DNA of 64,000 nt, taken from NCBI RefSeq assembly GCF_003255815.1, contig NC_037681.1, positions 82,440,985 through 82,504,984 on the forward strand. The letters are read 5' to 3'. The notes under the pieces are model-generated. The model was not told the DNA's origin and ran no database searches. It saw nothing but the letters and a program-made list of their open reading frames with translations. Of the stretch, positions 44,395 to 55,264 are shown one piece after another. How positions within the stretch are numbered: position 1 is the stretch's first letter; every line of letters begins with the position of its first letter. This DNA comes from Theropithecus gelada (taxonomy: Eukaryota > Chordata > Mammalia > Primates > Cercopithecidae). A program made the translations under genes and the position numbers.

Positions 44395-44653
44395 ATCCCA
44401 GGAAGCACAAGTGAGGAAATAAAAGAAGTAAGACAGAGAAGGGAGGAGAGTTAATAAGGGGTGCTCTAAGGAGCAGGTTATTACTGTAGGCAATTGAAGC
44501 TAAATCCTGCTGGATACCCTGTAAGGAGTCCTGTAGAAGGTATCTCAGAACAGTCTCGCCACGGAAAGAGAAGCCAGGTTACCCACCAATTAATTCCTTA
44601 CCCTATGCCTCACTGGCCAGTGGTTCCCCGGGGGATTTAGGTCCCCAGTACTT

Positions 44654-44958
44654 CCTTTTTTTTTTTTTTTTTTTGAGATGGAGTCTCACTCTTGTTGCCC
44701 AGGCTGGAGTGCAATGGTGCGATCTCGGCTCATGGCAACCTCCGCCTTCCAGGTTCAAGTGATTCTCCTGCCTCAGCCTCCTGAGTAGCTGGGATTACAG
44801 GCATGCATCATCATGCCCGGCTAATTTTTGTATTTTTAGTAGAGAGGGGGTTTCTCCATGTTGGTCAGGCTTGTCTCAAACTCCTGACCTCAGATGATCC
44901 ACCCACCTCGGCCTCCCAAAGTGCTGGGATTACAGGCGTGAGCCACTGCGCCTGGCCT
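44654..44958 (-). mobile_element. AluS-like with TSD
   Basis: Flanked by GGTCCCCAGTACTT and GGTCCCCAGCACTT. Confidence 0.97.
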
Positions 44959-45417
44959 GGTCCCCAGCACTTGTGATCTGCTGTGCAGCCAAGCTGAATA
45001 AGGTCGCTGGCAATGGAGAGATCTTGCAGGCAGGGAAGTAGAGGAACAAAGGTGAACTTGAGGTAGAAGCCATCAGCATATACGGGAACTGTCCACCCTG
45101 GCTGCAAGCAAACTCAGAGGTAGGCCAGGAGGATGCAGGACAGGACATCACAGCATCTACTAACTCCCCAAACCCATTTCTTCCCAAATCTTCCCCAATT
45201 CATTAAGTGGCAACACCATCCTCCAATTGCTTCCCACAGAAACTTCATCCTTGGATGCATTAATTTCTTCCGCACTTCACATTCAAATCCTTTTAGTGTT
45301 ACCTTTGAAATATATCCAGAATCCAAATATTTCTACCTCCTCCACTACAACTCTGGTGCAAGCCACCAGCAACTCTCACTTGGATTATTGGCTTGTTGCA
45401 ACCACCTATTTATTATT

Positions 45418-46020
45418 TTTTTATGAGATCGAGTCTTGGTCTGTCCACCCAGACTGGAGTGCAGTGATGAGATCATGGCTGACCGTAGCCTTGACTTTCT
45501 AGGCTCAAGCAATCCTCCCACCTCAGCTTCCCAAGCAGCTGGGACTACAGGTATGCATCACCACACCTGGCTATTTATTTATTTATTTATTTATTTATTT
45601 TCTTTTAGATGGAGTCTCACTTTGTCGCCCAGGCTGGTGCCGCAGTGGCACGATCTCAGCTCACTGCAACCTCTGTCTCCCAGGTTCAAGCGATTGTCCT
45701 GACTCAGCCTCCAGGGTAGATGAGATTACAGGTGAGCTCCACCACACCCGGCTAATTTTCATATTTTTAGTAGAGACTGGTTTCACCATGTTGGCCAGGT
45801 TGCTCTCGAACCCCTGACCTCAAGTGATCTGCCCATCTCGGCCTCCCAAAATGCTGGGATTACAGGTGTGAACTACCACGCCTGGCCTAAATTTATTTTT
45901 TGTAGAAATGTGGTCTCATTACGTTGCCCAGCCTGGTTTTGAACTCGTGGGCTCAAGCACTCCTCCTGCCTCAGCCTCCCAAAGTGCTGGGATTACAGGC
46001 GTGAACCACTGTGCCTGGCC
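45418..46020 (-). mobile_element. AluJ-like, split by an AluS
   Basis: Outer pieces 45418-45576 and 45888-46020 form one inverted AluJ inside L2. Confidence 0.93.
45577..45887 (-). mobile_element. AluS-like nested in AluJ
   Basis: Full-length inverted Alu with a (TTTA)n tail at 45573-45600, inserted in the middle A-rich linker of the older Alu, same orientation. Confidence 0.95.
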
Positions 46021-46658
46021 CAGAGTGACCATTTAAAACCCAAGTCCCTCCTCAGTTTTCACCTCTCCCAAAGTTCCCTATCTCACTCAGAATAAAATGC
46101 AAAATCTTTACTGTGTCCCAGAAGGCCCCATTGAATCTGCTATTTTTCTGACTTCACATTTTGCAACTCTCTCCACATCTCACTGCTGTGGCCTCATGGG
46201 TTTCCCCGTAATTCAAAACCCCAGGCCCAGGGTACTTGCTGTTCCTCTATCTAAGATGTCTCCCCCAGTTATCCACAGACATACAGCCCTAACTTCCTTC
46301 TGGCCTTTACTCAAATGTCGCTTATTGGAGAGGCCTTCCTGATTCTAACTAGGCAAACTCTCCCCAAGTTACTCTTTACCCCTTCACCTTGCTTTATTTT
46401 TTTTTATTAATCAACTGACATTATTTTTATACTGCTTATGTCCAATCCTCCCCCAACTGGCATGTAAATTTTATGAGACTAGGGACTCTCTTTTTTGTTT
46501 GCTGATGTATTCTCAGTACCTAGATTAAGTTTTTGTTAATTAATGAATTAGCATGTATTATGGGACAGTCTGATGATTTTATATGGATTATTTATAAGTT
46601 AGCTCTCTGGTTGAAATAAAATAATTAAAAGCCTCCAATAAAACATTCCATACTTTAG

Positions 46659-46953
46659 TCCGGGCATGGTGGCTCATGCCTGTAATCCCAGCACTTTGGG
46701 AGGCCAAGGCAGGTGGATCACCTGAGGTCAGGAGTTCGAGACCAGCCTGGCCAATATGGTGAAATACCGTCTCTACTAAAAATACAAAAATTAGCCAGGC
46801 ATCGCCTGTAATCCTAGCTACTCGGGAGGCTGAGGCAGGAAAATCACTTGAACCTGGGAGGCAGAGTTTGCAGTCAGCCGAGATTGCACCATTATATTCT
46901 ACCCTGGGCAAAAAAAGTGAGACTCTTAAAAACCAAAACAACAACAAAAACAA
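46659..46953 (+). mobile_element. AluS-like with TSD
   Basis: Flanked by near-identical AACATTCCATACTTTA and AACATTCCATCCTTTA. A ~10-bp deletion lies at the right-arm start. Confidence 0.96.
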
Positions 46954-46980
46954 CAAACATTCCATCCTTTAAAGAATACT

Positions 46981-47290
46981 GGCTGGGTGCGGTGGCTCAT
47001 GCTTGTAATCTCAGCACTTTGGGAGGCCGAGGCGGGTGGATCGCGAGGTCAGGAGATTGAGACCATCCTGGCTAACACGGTGAAACCCCATTTCTACTAA
47101 AAATACAAAAAAATTAGTCAGGCGTGGTGGCGGTGCCTATAGCCCTAGTTACTCGGGGGACTGAGGCAGGAGAATGGCATGAACCTGGGAGGCGGAGCTT
47201 GCAGTGAGCTGAGATCATACCACTGTGCTCCAGCCTGGGCGACAGAGCAAGACTCCGTCTAAAAAAACAAACAAACAAACAAAAAAAAAA
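46981..47290 (+). mobile_element. AluY-type
   Basis: Full length with an ACAAACAAAC tail. Confidence 0.95.
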
Positions 47291-47389
47291 CCTAGAATGC
47301 TTAAGTGTAAATTTGGTAGTGAATAGTCTTGTGTTATGTTCTTATGAAGATTAAAGTAACAATACCAGAAAAAAAGAGAAAAAAGATAT

Positions 47390-48010
47390 TCTAGGCAGTG
47401 GCTCATGCCTGTAATCCCAGCGTTTTGGGAGGCTGAGGATCACTTGAGCCCAGGAGTTAAAGACCAGCCTGGGCAACTAGAGAGACCTCATCTCTACAAG
47501 TAATTTAAAAAATTAGCCAGATGTGGCCAGGCATGCTGGCTCACATCTGTAATCCCAGCACTTTGGAAGGCCGAGGTGGGTAGATCACAAGGTCAGGAGT
47601 TCAAGACCAGCCTGGTCAATATGGTGACACCTGGTCTCTCCTAAAAAAAAAAAATACAATAATTAGCCAGGCATGGTGATGCACGCCTGTAGTAACAGCT
47701 ACTCAGGAGGCTGAAGCAGAAGAATTGCTTGAACTCGGGAGGTGGAGGTTGCAGTGAGCTGAGATCATGCCATTGCACTCCAGCCTGGGTGACACAGCAA
47801 GACTCCACCTCAAACAAACAAAAAAAAAAAAACAGTAAGCCAGATGTGGTGGCACACACCTGTGGTCCCAGCTATTTGGGAGGCGGAGGTGGAAGGATAA
47901 CTTGAGCCCAGGAAGGTGAGGCTGCAGTCAGCTGCAGTTGTCCACTGCATTCCAGCCTGGGTGACAGAGCAAGACCCTGTCTCAAAAAAAAGAAAAAAGA
48001 AAGAAAAAAG
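47390..48010 (+). mobile_element. AluJ-like, split by an AluS
   Basis: Left arm 47390-47524 and right arm 47838-48010 of one old Alu. Confidence 0.93.
47525..47837 (+). mobile_element. AluS-like nested in AluJ, with TSD
   Basis: The duplicated target AGCCAGATGT (47515-47524, 47838-47847) is the older Alu's own sequence. Confidence 0.97.
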
Positions 48011-48069
48011 TCACTCTGATAGCTATATTGTTGAGGTGTTTGCTGAAACATAATGTGCTTGATTATTAT

Positions 48070-48185
48070 GGATTTATGTATTAGTCATTCACTCAAAAAC
48101 ATGGATTAAGCCCATCCTACATACTGGACTCCAGGCCAGTCCTGGGGATAGAAAGTGGAAAGATAAAATCTGGCCTTCAGGGATA
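48070..48185 (-). mobile_element. L2 3'-end fragment
   Basis: Inverted L2 terminus: ATTCACTCAAAAACATGG, CCAGTCCTGGGGATAG, GGCCTTCAGGG. Confidence 0.6.
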
Positions 48186-48764
48186 CAACATTACAACAAT
48201 TATGACCCAACCCTGAGGAGTTCTGACCTAGCAGTGTGTGTAAAGTGCCAGGCAGTCAGGGCTGCCACTCTCAGAGTGAGGTTAGAGATGCCAGAAAGAT
48301 GCATCCTGGAGGCAGCAATGGGAAGGAAAATGCAGAAGCCCCTCAGATTCAGTCAGGGGGCAAAGGGGAGCACCACTGAGACAAGGGGCATGAGGTTTGT
48401 GGGTGGCTGGAGTGTCACCTACCAGTGAGAAAATTATTGCCTCAGAAATGGATTGGAATTCTGTACGTAAATTCTGTTCGTCCAGAACTTATCCCCATTT
48501 TCTCTGAGTTCCTAGGTTCCTGACAGTTTGCTCTTTGAACTTTTTTGCTTCTTATTAGTTTTGTTAGATCTTTTATGCTTTCTGCCCACTCTTGAACTAC
48601 AGAATGCCTTGATCAAAGATATTGTCATATCATTGAAATGCTTGATGTAACATGAGTTGAAATGCAGTAGTTGTAATACTGTTATACAGTTATGCTCAGA
48701 CAACTGTTAGCACAATCGTAATCTGTATCTCTGCTTCTCTTCCTTTCCTCTGCTTGAGAGGAGC
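48186..48764. other. Unclassified; holds source copy of a 35-bp repeat
   Basis: No gene seen. 48257-48291 is identical to 49608-49642. Confidence 0.5.
48257..48291 (+). repeat. 35-bp perfect direct repeat, copy 1
   Basis: Starts CAGGGCTGCCACTCTC, ends GGTTAGAGATGC; identical to 49608-49642. Confidence 0.99.
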
Positions 48765-49095
48765 TTGAGACAAGCCAGGTCAATGTGACGAAACTCCGTC
48801 TCTACAAAAAATACAAAAATTAGCCAGGCTTGATGATGTGCACCTGTAATCCCAGCTACTTGGGAGGTTGAGGTGAGAGGATTGCTTAAGTCTAGGAGGT
48901 CAAGGCTGCAGTGAGCCATGATTGAGCCAATTTAAAAATTTTTTTAAAATTGAGACAGGGTCTCACTCTGTCACCCAGGCTGGAATGTGGTGGTGCAATC
49001 TCTGCTCACTGCAGCCTCGACCTCCTGGGCTCAAGGCTGCAGTGAGCCAAGTGGATTGCACCACTGCACTCCAGCCTGGGCAGCAGGGCAAATCA
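48765..49095. mobile_element. Plus/minus/plus composite Alu
   Basis: Plus-strand AluJ (to ~48930), a minus-strand Alu segment (48939-49035), then plus-strand Alu end (49036-49095). TCAAGGCTGCAGTGAGCCA is present on both sides of the inverted part. The middle matches 51159-51241 exactly over 83 bp. Confidence 0.92.
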
Positions 49096-49295
49096 GGAGG
49101 AAATAAATGCATGTTTGTTCAAAATGCATGATCAGGACCCCCTTCATGAATATTCATAGCTCCTCCCACAACCTGTTGAATGCGTATACTTGGCCAACTT
49201 CAGTATAAATCCCTTGCCAAGCTCTTCTCTTTCAAAGAGTTTGCTTTCAGTTTTTCAGCCGGAGGCTGAATCCCCTTCTTAAGAAATAAATTTCT

Positions 49296-49588
49296 GGCCG
49301 GGCGCGGTGGCTCACGCCTGTAATCCCAGCACTTTGGGAGGCCGAGACGGGCGGATCACGAGGTCAGGAGATCGAGACCATCCTGGCTAAACGGTGAAAC
49401 CCCGTCTCTTCTAAAAAATACAAAAAACTAGCCGGGCGAGGTGGCGGGCGCCTGTAGTCCCAGCTACTCAGGAGGCTGAGGCAGGAGAATGGTGTGAACC
49501 CGGGGGGTGGAGCTTGCAGTGAGCTGAGATCCGGCCACTACACTGCAGCCTGGGCAGCAGAGCAAGACTCCATCTCAAAAAAAAAAAA
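49296..49588 (+). mobile_element. AluYR-type with TSD
   Basis: OWM-type variants throughout, a 2-bp deletion in the left arm (GGCTAAACGG), and flanks GAAATAAATTTCT and GAAAGAAATTTCT. Confidence 0.97.
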
Positions 49589-49607
49589 GAAAGAAATTTC
49601 TCCTTTC

Positions 49608-49642
49608 CAGGGCTGCCACTCTCAGAGTGAGGTTAGAGATGC
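49608..49642 (+). repeat. 35-bp perfect direct repeat, copy 2
   Basis: Lies within the U5-like part of the LTR, 1.35 kb from copy 1; identity stops exactly at both ends. Confidence 0.99.
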
Positions 49643-49671
49643 TGGAATTTCTCATGATTTTTCGGTTGACA

Positions 49672-50231
49672 GTCTCTATCAATCTGAAGAGTGAGTGATC
49701 AGCTCCGTTTGTCCAAATCAGTCACTATCTGTGGGTGTGAAGCTATTCCTTGATGCCTAGGGGTCCACAAAGAAGGAGTTGTTCCCATCAGATGACCAGG
49801 GGCAGCCCTGGGTCAATTCTTTTATAAAGACCTTAAATCCCCACAGCTTCCATACAATCAAGATTTTTCCTCCTCTAGGGATACTCAGGGGATTAACAAA
49901 TTACAGCTATAAATTACTGTCCTCTAGTAAGTCACACCATTATCTGGGAGGACCTTTCTCGGAGAGATTCCATATAAGTACAAAGTTAGGTAGAAAATCT
50001 TTGTCCAAATGCCATGCCGGCATGCTGTATGATGGCGTGCTTGGAGAGCAGGAAAGAACCTGTTTGTTGAATCAGCCTCAAGGGAGGGGACAACTTATGA
50101 CTAATGTCCTGACGGCCAATTGTATCGCCCCAGGAAAGGGCGTACAAAGGGCCAGAAGCCTCTCCAACCTGAGCAAAATGTTTGCTGTTTACTGGCAAAA
50201 TCCTCCGTGTCCACCCTGAAAGATGTGTCTC
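49672..50231. other. Unclassified sequence with a 146-codon open frame
   Basis: The plus-strand frame 49779-50219 has no recognisable domain. It may be old ERV-related or chance. No splice or promoter support. Confidence 0.35.
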
Positions 50232-50531
50232 TTTTTTTTTTTTTTTTTTGAGATGAAGTCTCGTTCTGTCACCCAGGCTGGAGTGCAGTGGCTCAGTCTC
50301 AGCTCACTGCAACCTTCGCCTCCCGGGTTAAAGCAATTCTCCTGCCTCAGCTTCCCAAGTAACTGGGATTACAGGCATGCCCTACCATGCCCAGATGGTT
50401 TTTGTGTTTTTAGTAGAGACCGGATTTCACCAGGTTGGCCAGGCTGGTCTTGAATTCCTGACCTCAAGTGATCCGCCCACCTCAGCCTCCCAAAATACTG
50501 GGATTACAGGTGTGAGTCACCACACCCGGCC
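50232..50531 (-). mobile_element. AluS-like
   Basis: Full-length inverted Alu. Confidence 0.97.
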
Positions 50532-51136
50532 TCTCTCCCTATGTTTTGTCCCTCCTCCACTGTACCTCCTTTTACCCAAAGCAAACCAGTCCTCCCAACA
50601 AAAATAATTGAAAGCCTATCCACTTTTTTCTGTGTCTTGCAAATTTTTCATCCTTAGGCTTCTGTGGAAAATCAACATCTTTTCTTGAGCCCTAAACCAG
50701 TTGCTGCTGGCTCTGCAGAGAGGCCTCCTAAGCTCAAGTCTTGCTTGCTTCCCCCACAACCTCTACCCCTTGAGAGGAGGTAAGCGTGGATCTTTGGGTG
50801 GCAGTGAGACCTCCACTGACGTTGGCTTTCTCCCATAGCATAAACTTGAACACACCTCCACCCTGAGGATGCATTTCTTCTGAAACCCCACATTTGAGCT
50901 ACGCATAGAAGTCTTACTCCTGTGAACACACTGTTTTCACTTTATTTATTACCTTACATTCACCCTCCCACTGCCTGGGTCACATTAGCACTCTGACCTT
51001 GACTGACAGCAGAGGCATCCCTTCATCCCTTGCCCAAATCTACAAGTATCATCTCGACACTGGGGCAATGGTGAGTTGGGGAGTTCGGGTTTATTCTCTC
51101 TCTATCCTGGCTTCCTGTAAACTGACGGGTTTTTGT
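50532..51136. other. Unclassified intergenic sequence
   Basis: No gene or named repeat seen. Confidence 0.5.
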
Positions 51137-51442
51137 TGTTTTTTTTTTTTTTAAATTAAGACAGGGTCTCACTCTGTCACCCAGGCTGGAATGTGGTGGT
51201 GCAATCTCTGCTCACTGCAGCCTCGACCTCCTGGGCTCAAGCAATCCTCTGCCTCAGTCTCTTGAGTAGCTGGGAACACAGACACACACCACTAGGTGTG
51301 GCTAATTTGTGTATTTTTCGTAAAGATTGCGGGGGGAGGGTCTCGCTATGTTGCCCAGGCTGGTCTCGAACTCCTGGACATAATCCTCCCACCTCGGCCT
51401 CCTGAAGTGCTAGGATTACAGGTGTGAGCCACAGCGCCAGCC
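51137..51442 (-). mobile_element. AluJ-like (donor of copied segment)
   Basis: Full-length inverted AluJ. 51159-51241 is identical to the inverted middle of the composite at 48.95 kb, including non-consensus GGAATGTGGTGGTGCAATC. Confidence 0.96.
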
Positions 51443-52352
51443 TGTGTGTACTTTAACTTGGAGCAAATGGCCCTTCATTCTCTGCCCTACTTGCCTCAGC
51501 AATCACAGTCCTATAGTCACTCTTCATTCTAGCCACACTGGCTGCATCGACCAGAGAGGAAGCAGGGAAAGCAGCCGGGAGTCAGTCGCAGGGGCCCCAA
51601 ACAGGCATTTTCCAAGTGGGGTCACACACCCAGGGCGGGAGGGGAGCAACATGACCCATTTGCTGCAGAAAGAAACTGCAATTCAAAACTGAAATAGGTA
51701 GAACATTTATACTAACTTTGTCTAAAAAGGAAATAAAACTTTACCAAGATTTAATATGTGGATTGTCACTGGCTGCTCACATGATCTGGTCTGCAGACGG
51801 CCGAGTGCCACATGGGGACAGGGCCCTTCGCTTTCATTTGCATGGAACTTGGCCATGCCCCTCACGTTGTGTGTGCCCTGTGAGTCACTTCACAGATCAT
51901 ATTAGCAGCTTTCCAAAACCAATCCTCACAAAACAGACAAGCAGCTTTAAAAGAAAATCCTGCAGAGAAACCTCAGACTGAAAATAATACTATTAACACA
52001 GCACAAGGAAACAAGAAAATGCAAGAATGCTTCTCTGTACCTGGTACAAGCTCTTAATCAGTTACATTAGGAGGAAAAATAATGGTGATCTAACCAATTC
52101 TTACTTTGGACTAAGCCAACAAATTCAAAATTATCAAGAAGATTATTGAAATAAGAATTTAAATTCAATATAATTAATAACACACTCACCATATGTGAAT
52201 ACTGGATCCTGAGCATGGAGCCTGGTGGGGTCTCTTTTTCGTGTGACAGACATTCAAGCCCAGCATTGAGATACACTCAGCTTAGGACAAATCCTTGAAG
52301 TTGCTTCATCAACAAGTGTTAAACCAACATTTTCAAAAACAAAGAAACATAG
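51443..52352. other. Unclassified intergenic sequence
   Basis: No named repeat. On the minus strand a strong splice-donor-like ATG/GTGAGTG occurs near 52190, without a convincing exon. Confidence 0.45.
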
Positions 52353-52660
52353 GCCAGGTGCAGGGGCTCATGCCTGTAATCCCAACACTTTGGGAGGCCG
52401 AGGCAGGAGGATGGCTTGAGTTCAGGAGTCCAAGACCAGCCTGGGCAACATGTGAGACCCTATCTCTACAAAAATGATTAAAAATTAGCCAGGTGCGGTG
52501 GCTTGTAAGAGTGGTCCCAGCTACTCAGCAGGCTGAGGTGGGAGGATCACTTGAACCCAGAGGTTGAGACTGCAGTGATTCTACCACTGTATTCCAGCCT
52601 GGGTGACAAAGCAAGACCCTGTCTGGAACAAGCAACAAAACCAAAACCAAACCAAAACAG
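52353..52660 (+). mobile_element. AluJ-like
   Basis: Diverged full-length Alu with an ACCAAAACC tail. Confidence 0.94.
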
Positions 52661-52738
52661 GAAGCATGTATGTTTCCCAGACCTAGAAACAATGACATCT
52701 AGTAACAATGAGTATCCCTAACATTCAGATCCTAATTT

Positions 52739-53036
52739 TTATTTTTATTTTATTTTTTTTGAGTTGGAGTCTCTATCACCCAGGCTGGAGTGCAGTGGTG
52801 CAATCTTGGCTCACTGCCTCCACCTCCTGGGTTCAAGCGATTTTCCTGCCTCAGCCTCCCGAGTAGCTGGGATTACAGGCGCCCATCACCACGCCCGGCT
52901 AATTTTTGTGTTTTCAGTAGAGATGGGGTCTCACAATGTTGGCCAGGCTGGTCTCAAACTCCTGGCCTCATGTGATCCACCCGCCTCGGCCTCCCAAAGT
53001 GCTGGGATTACAGGCATGAGCCACCATCCCTGGCTG
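52739..53036 (-). mobile_element. AluS-like with TSD
   Basis: Flanked by GATCCTAATTT (52728-52738, 53037-53047). Confidence 0.97.
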
Positions 53037-53339
53037 GATCCTAATTTCTGAACACCATTTTCCATTAAAAGGCTTCAGGGTCTGTCAAATAAATGGCTGA
53101 TGCCAGGGCTGGGGCAGAGAAAGTACAAGATGATCCTTGGATTTCTTCTTGTTCCAGAAAGTAAGAAAGTGCACAAAGACTGATGGAAAGATATAAATAA
53201 AACACACAAATCAGCTTGTAGGAGCTCCCACTGGCCAAATGTAGGACAATTTGAGCATAATTATAAAATTTTAATGATGGTAACACATTATAACACATTG
53301 AATAAATGAAGAATTTGTGCATCATGGTGATACCTCACA

Positions 53340-53890
53340 TAATAGAGACTGGGAAGCTCTTCTTTACGGAGACTATCAGCTAATATAGAAAGCATAATAG
53401 AATTAGAAAACAACCATTTTGCAACCCCCAGCATAACAACTTATTCAGGTGAAGACCATCAAGGAATACTAAAACCGTTAGGTAAAATGTGTTGGGGAAC
53501 AGGATGTTCACACCGTGTCAAGTATCCCCCCGACACTACCAGGTTACTTAAGCCATCAAGGGATACAGGTGCCTTTACAATGGAGAGAACTGATGGATGG
53601 ATAACCCTTTAACCAAGTGATCAAATTTAGTATCAATAATAATGCGACAAAGTGACATTCTGTGCCTCCCCACTTAATGTCATACAAAGTACACAAATTA
53701 GCTAGGTAGTATTCCTGCCCACAATGTTTAACCAGAATCCAATCAAAGCAAACAATTAGACAAATCTAAATTATATGCCAGGCTACAGATGACTGGCCTG
53801 GACTCTTACAAAGTAACAATGAAATGAATGACAAAAAAGGCAGAGAGCTGTTTAGACAAAGAGAGACTAAAGAGCTATCAAAACTAAATG
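53340..53890 (+). mobile_element. L1M 3' UTR fragment
   Basis: Contains GTGATCAAATTTAGTATCAAT, GACATTCTGTGCCTCC, ATTCCTGCCCACAATG and GAGACTAAAGAGCTATC in the order found in old L1M 3' UTRs. Confidence 0.7.
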
Positions 53891-54175
53891 CACCCAGCAA
53901 TCTGGGAAGCTGAGGTGGGTGGATCACTGGATTCCTGGAGTTCAAGACCAGCCTGGGCAACATGGCAAAACCCTGTCTCTACAAAAAGTACAAAAATTAG
54001 CCGGGCATGGTGGTGGCACATGCCTGTAGTCCCAGCTGCTCAGGAGGCTGAGGAAGGAGGATCACTGAACCCAGGAGGTGGAGGTTACAGTGAGCCACAA
54101 TCCCGCTGCTGCACTCCAGCCTAGGTGACAGAGTGAGACTCTATCTCAAACCAAAAAAAAAAACCAAAAAACCAA
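53891..54175 (+). mobile_element. AluJ-like, 5'-truncated
   Basis: Begins at CCCAGCAATCTGGGAAGC and continues to an AAACCAAAA tail. Confidence 0.93.
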
Positions 54176-54836
54176 AATCTTGTTCAAATCTGATAGAAAC
54201 AGAAGTCCTGAAAATGTGGTGATGAGCAAGGAATAACAAAAAACAACTAATTGTACATTAATGTCATTGACATTATCTTCAGTGGACTGTTCTATATTAG
54301 TGAACATTTTTTTAAATGCACTGACTTTGTCAGGCTTCCTCCTGTCCTATTTTGATTCCTCTTTTTGTTTCCCATGAAGTATTGCAGTTCCTCAACCACA
54401 CACTCTCTTGGCATGGTTTTCAGGAACATAAATTTTAGGGTTAGCAAAAGGATGCTGTGGTTTTTTTTCATCTATCTGAGCTTTATTATAATGCAACAGG
54501 GTAACTTATTTTCATAATGAAGTATACCATCTTTTTATTAAGCATTCAAGATGAACGAATATCGTTATTTGTTTGAGAAAGGCTCCTTTATGATTTTTTT
54601 CTATTATACAATGTTAATGTCTTGTTTTGCATTTTTTCCTCATAGAGGATATTTTTTGTCTTGGAAGAAGTGAGCATTCTTCTAAGAGAAGTAAATGATG
54701 AACCTCACTGTACATCACAGACACATGTAGCTGGTGGAAATTCAGAAATGTTACTTCATACAGTATATTTAATGATGGGTTGGGTATATCTCTTGAATTA
54801 GGAACTGTGTTCTGCTGCATTTAATAGAAACCCACT
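54176..54836. other. Unclassified, with an acceptor-like site
   Basis: At 54629-54645 a pyrimidine-rich stretch ending CATAG precedes a 51-nt frame reading EDIFCLGRSEHSSKRSK-like residues to a TGA at 54696-54698. This is a weak terminal-exon candidate only. Confidence 0.35.
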
Positions 54837-55252
54837 TTCTGCCCATGGCTGCCACCAGGAAGCATGGTTAAAATCTCTCTTCCCACTGCCGTCATGTCTA
54901 AGTCAGTATCCTAAAGAGCCGAGCAGCTGTGGCGGCTCTTCACTGGAGGGCTGAGCTTTGAAACAACTGATGAGAGGCTGAGGAGCCATTCTGAGCAATG
55001 GGGAATGCTCACAGGTTGTGGTCATGAGAGATCCCAACACCAAGCGCTCCAGGGGCTTTGGGTTTGACACCTATGCCACTGTGGAGCAGGTGGATGCAGT
55101 CATGAATACAAGGCCACACAAGGTGGATGGGAGAGCTGTGGAACCAAAGAGGGCTGTCTCAAGAGAATGTTCTCATAGACCAGGTGCCACTCGGCTGTTA
55201 AGAAGTTATTTGTTGGTGGCATTAAGGAAGACACTGAAAAACATCACCTTAA
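54837..55252 (+). pseudogene. HNRNPA1P: HNRNPA1 processed pseudogene, 3'-truncated
   Basis: Follows HNRNPA1 mRNA from the 5' UTR (TTTCTGCCCATGG, AAATCTCTCTTCCCACTGCCGTC) through the start codon at 54894 and RRM1 to the start of RRM2, where it stops near ACATCACCTTA. There are no introns, so it is a retrocopy of this RNA-binding splicing protein gene. It is non-functional: a 2-nt loss after the fourth codon shifts the frame, and further indels follow. One open stretch retains RRM1 with RGFGFDTY (normally RGFGFVTY), KVDGRAVEPKRAV, then shifts again after RPGA. The remaining ~75% of the mRNA and its poly(A) tail are missing, and L1M sequence follows directly. Confidence 0.93.
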
Positions 55253-55264
55253 AGACAGTAGGAT

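Larger units (their letters stand above)
43741..45150 (+). mobile_element. Unclassified old repeat, split by MLT1-like LTR and Alu
   Basis: Segments 43741-43845, 44395-44650 and 44960-45150 appear to be one old insertion: they lie between collinear L2 blocks and share a style (GGATACCCTGTAAGGAGTCC, GTCCACCCTGGCTGCAAGC). Confidence 0.4.
43377..46545 (+). mobile_element. L2 element with nested insertions (about 1.2 kb retained)
   Basis: L2 sequence runs in order at 43377-43740 (CCTTCTCAGCGTCCTTTGGTG, GAGTATCTCCAGTCCAGACCTCCC), 45160-45420 (ATATATCCAGAATCCAAATA, GGTGCAAGCCACCAG, TGGATTATTGG) and 46021-46545 (CTCACTCAGAATAAAATGC, TACTCAAATGTCGC, GAGAGGCCTTCCTGATTC, CTAGGGACTCTC). The order matches an L2 ORF2 3' part and 3' UTR. 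Insertions: an unclassified repeat, MLT1-like LTR, four Alus. Confidence 0.8.
49125..49671 (+). mobile_element. ERV-type LTR, split by an AluYR
   Basis: AGTATAAATCCC (TATA-like), GAGTTTGCTTTCAGTTTTTCAGC, AAGAAATAAATTTCT (poly(A)-like) and a GGTTGACA end are in LTR order. Family not assigned. Confidence 0.6.

Noticed and set aside
49779..50219. 146-codon plus-strand open frame
   Set aside because: No recognised motif, biased composition or splice support; compatible with chance or with old ERV remnants.
52190..52276. Possible minus-strand exon with GTGAGT donor
   Set aside because: The donor is good but the acceptor is weak and no neighbouring exon could be matched.
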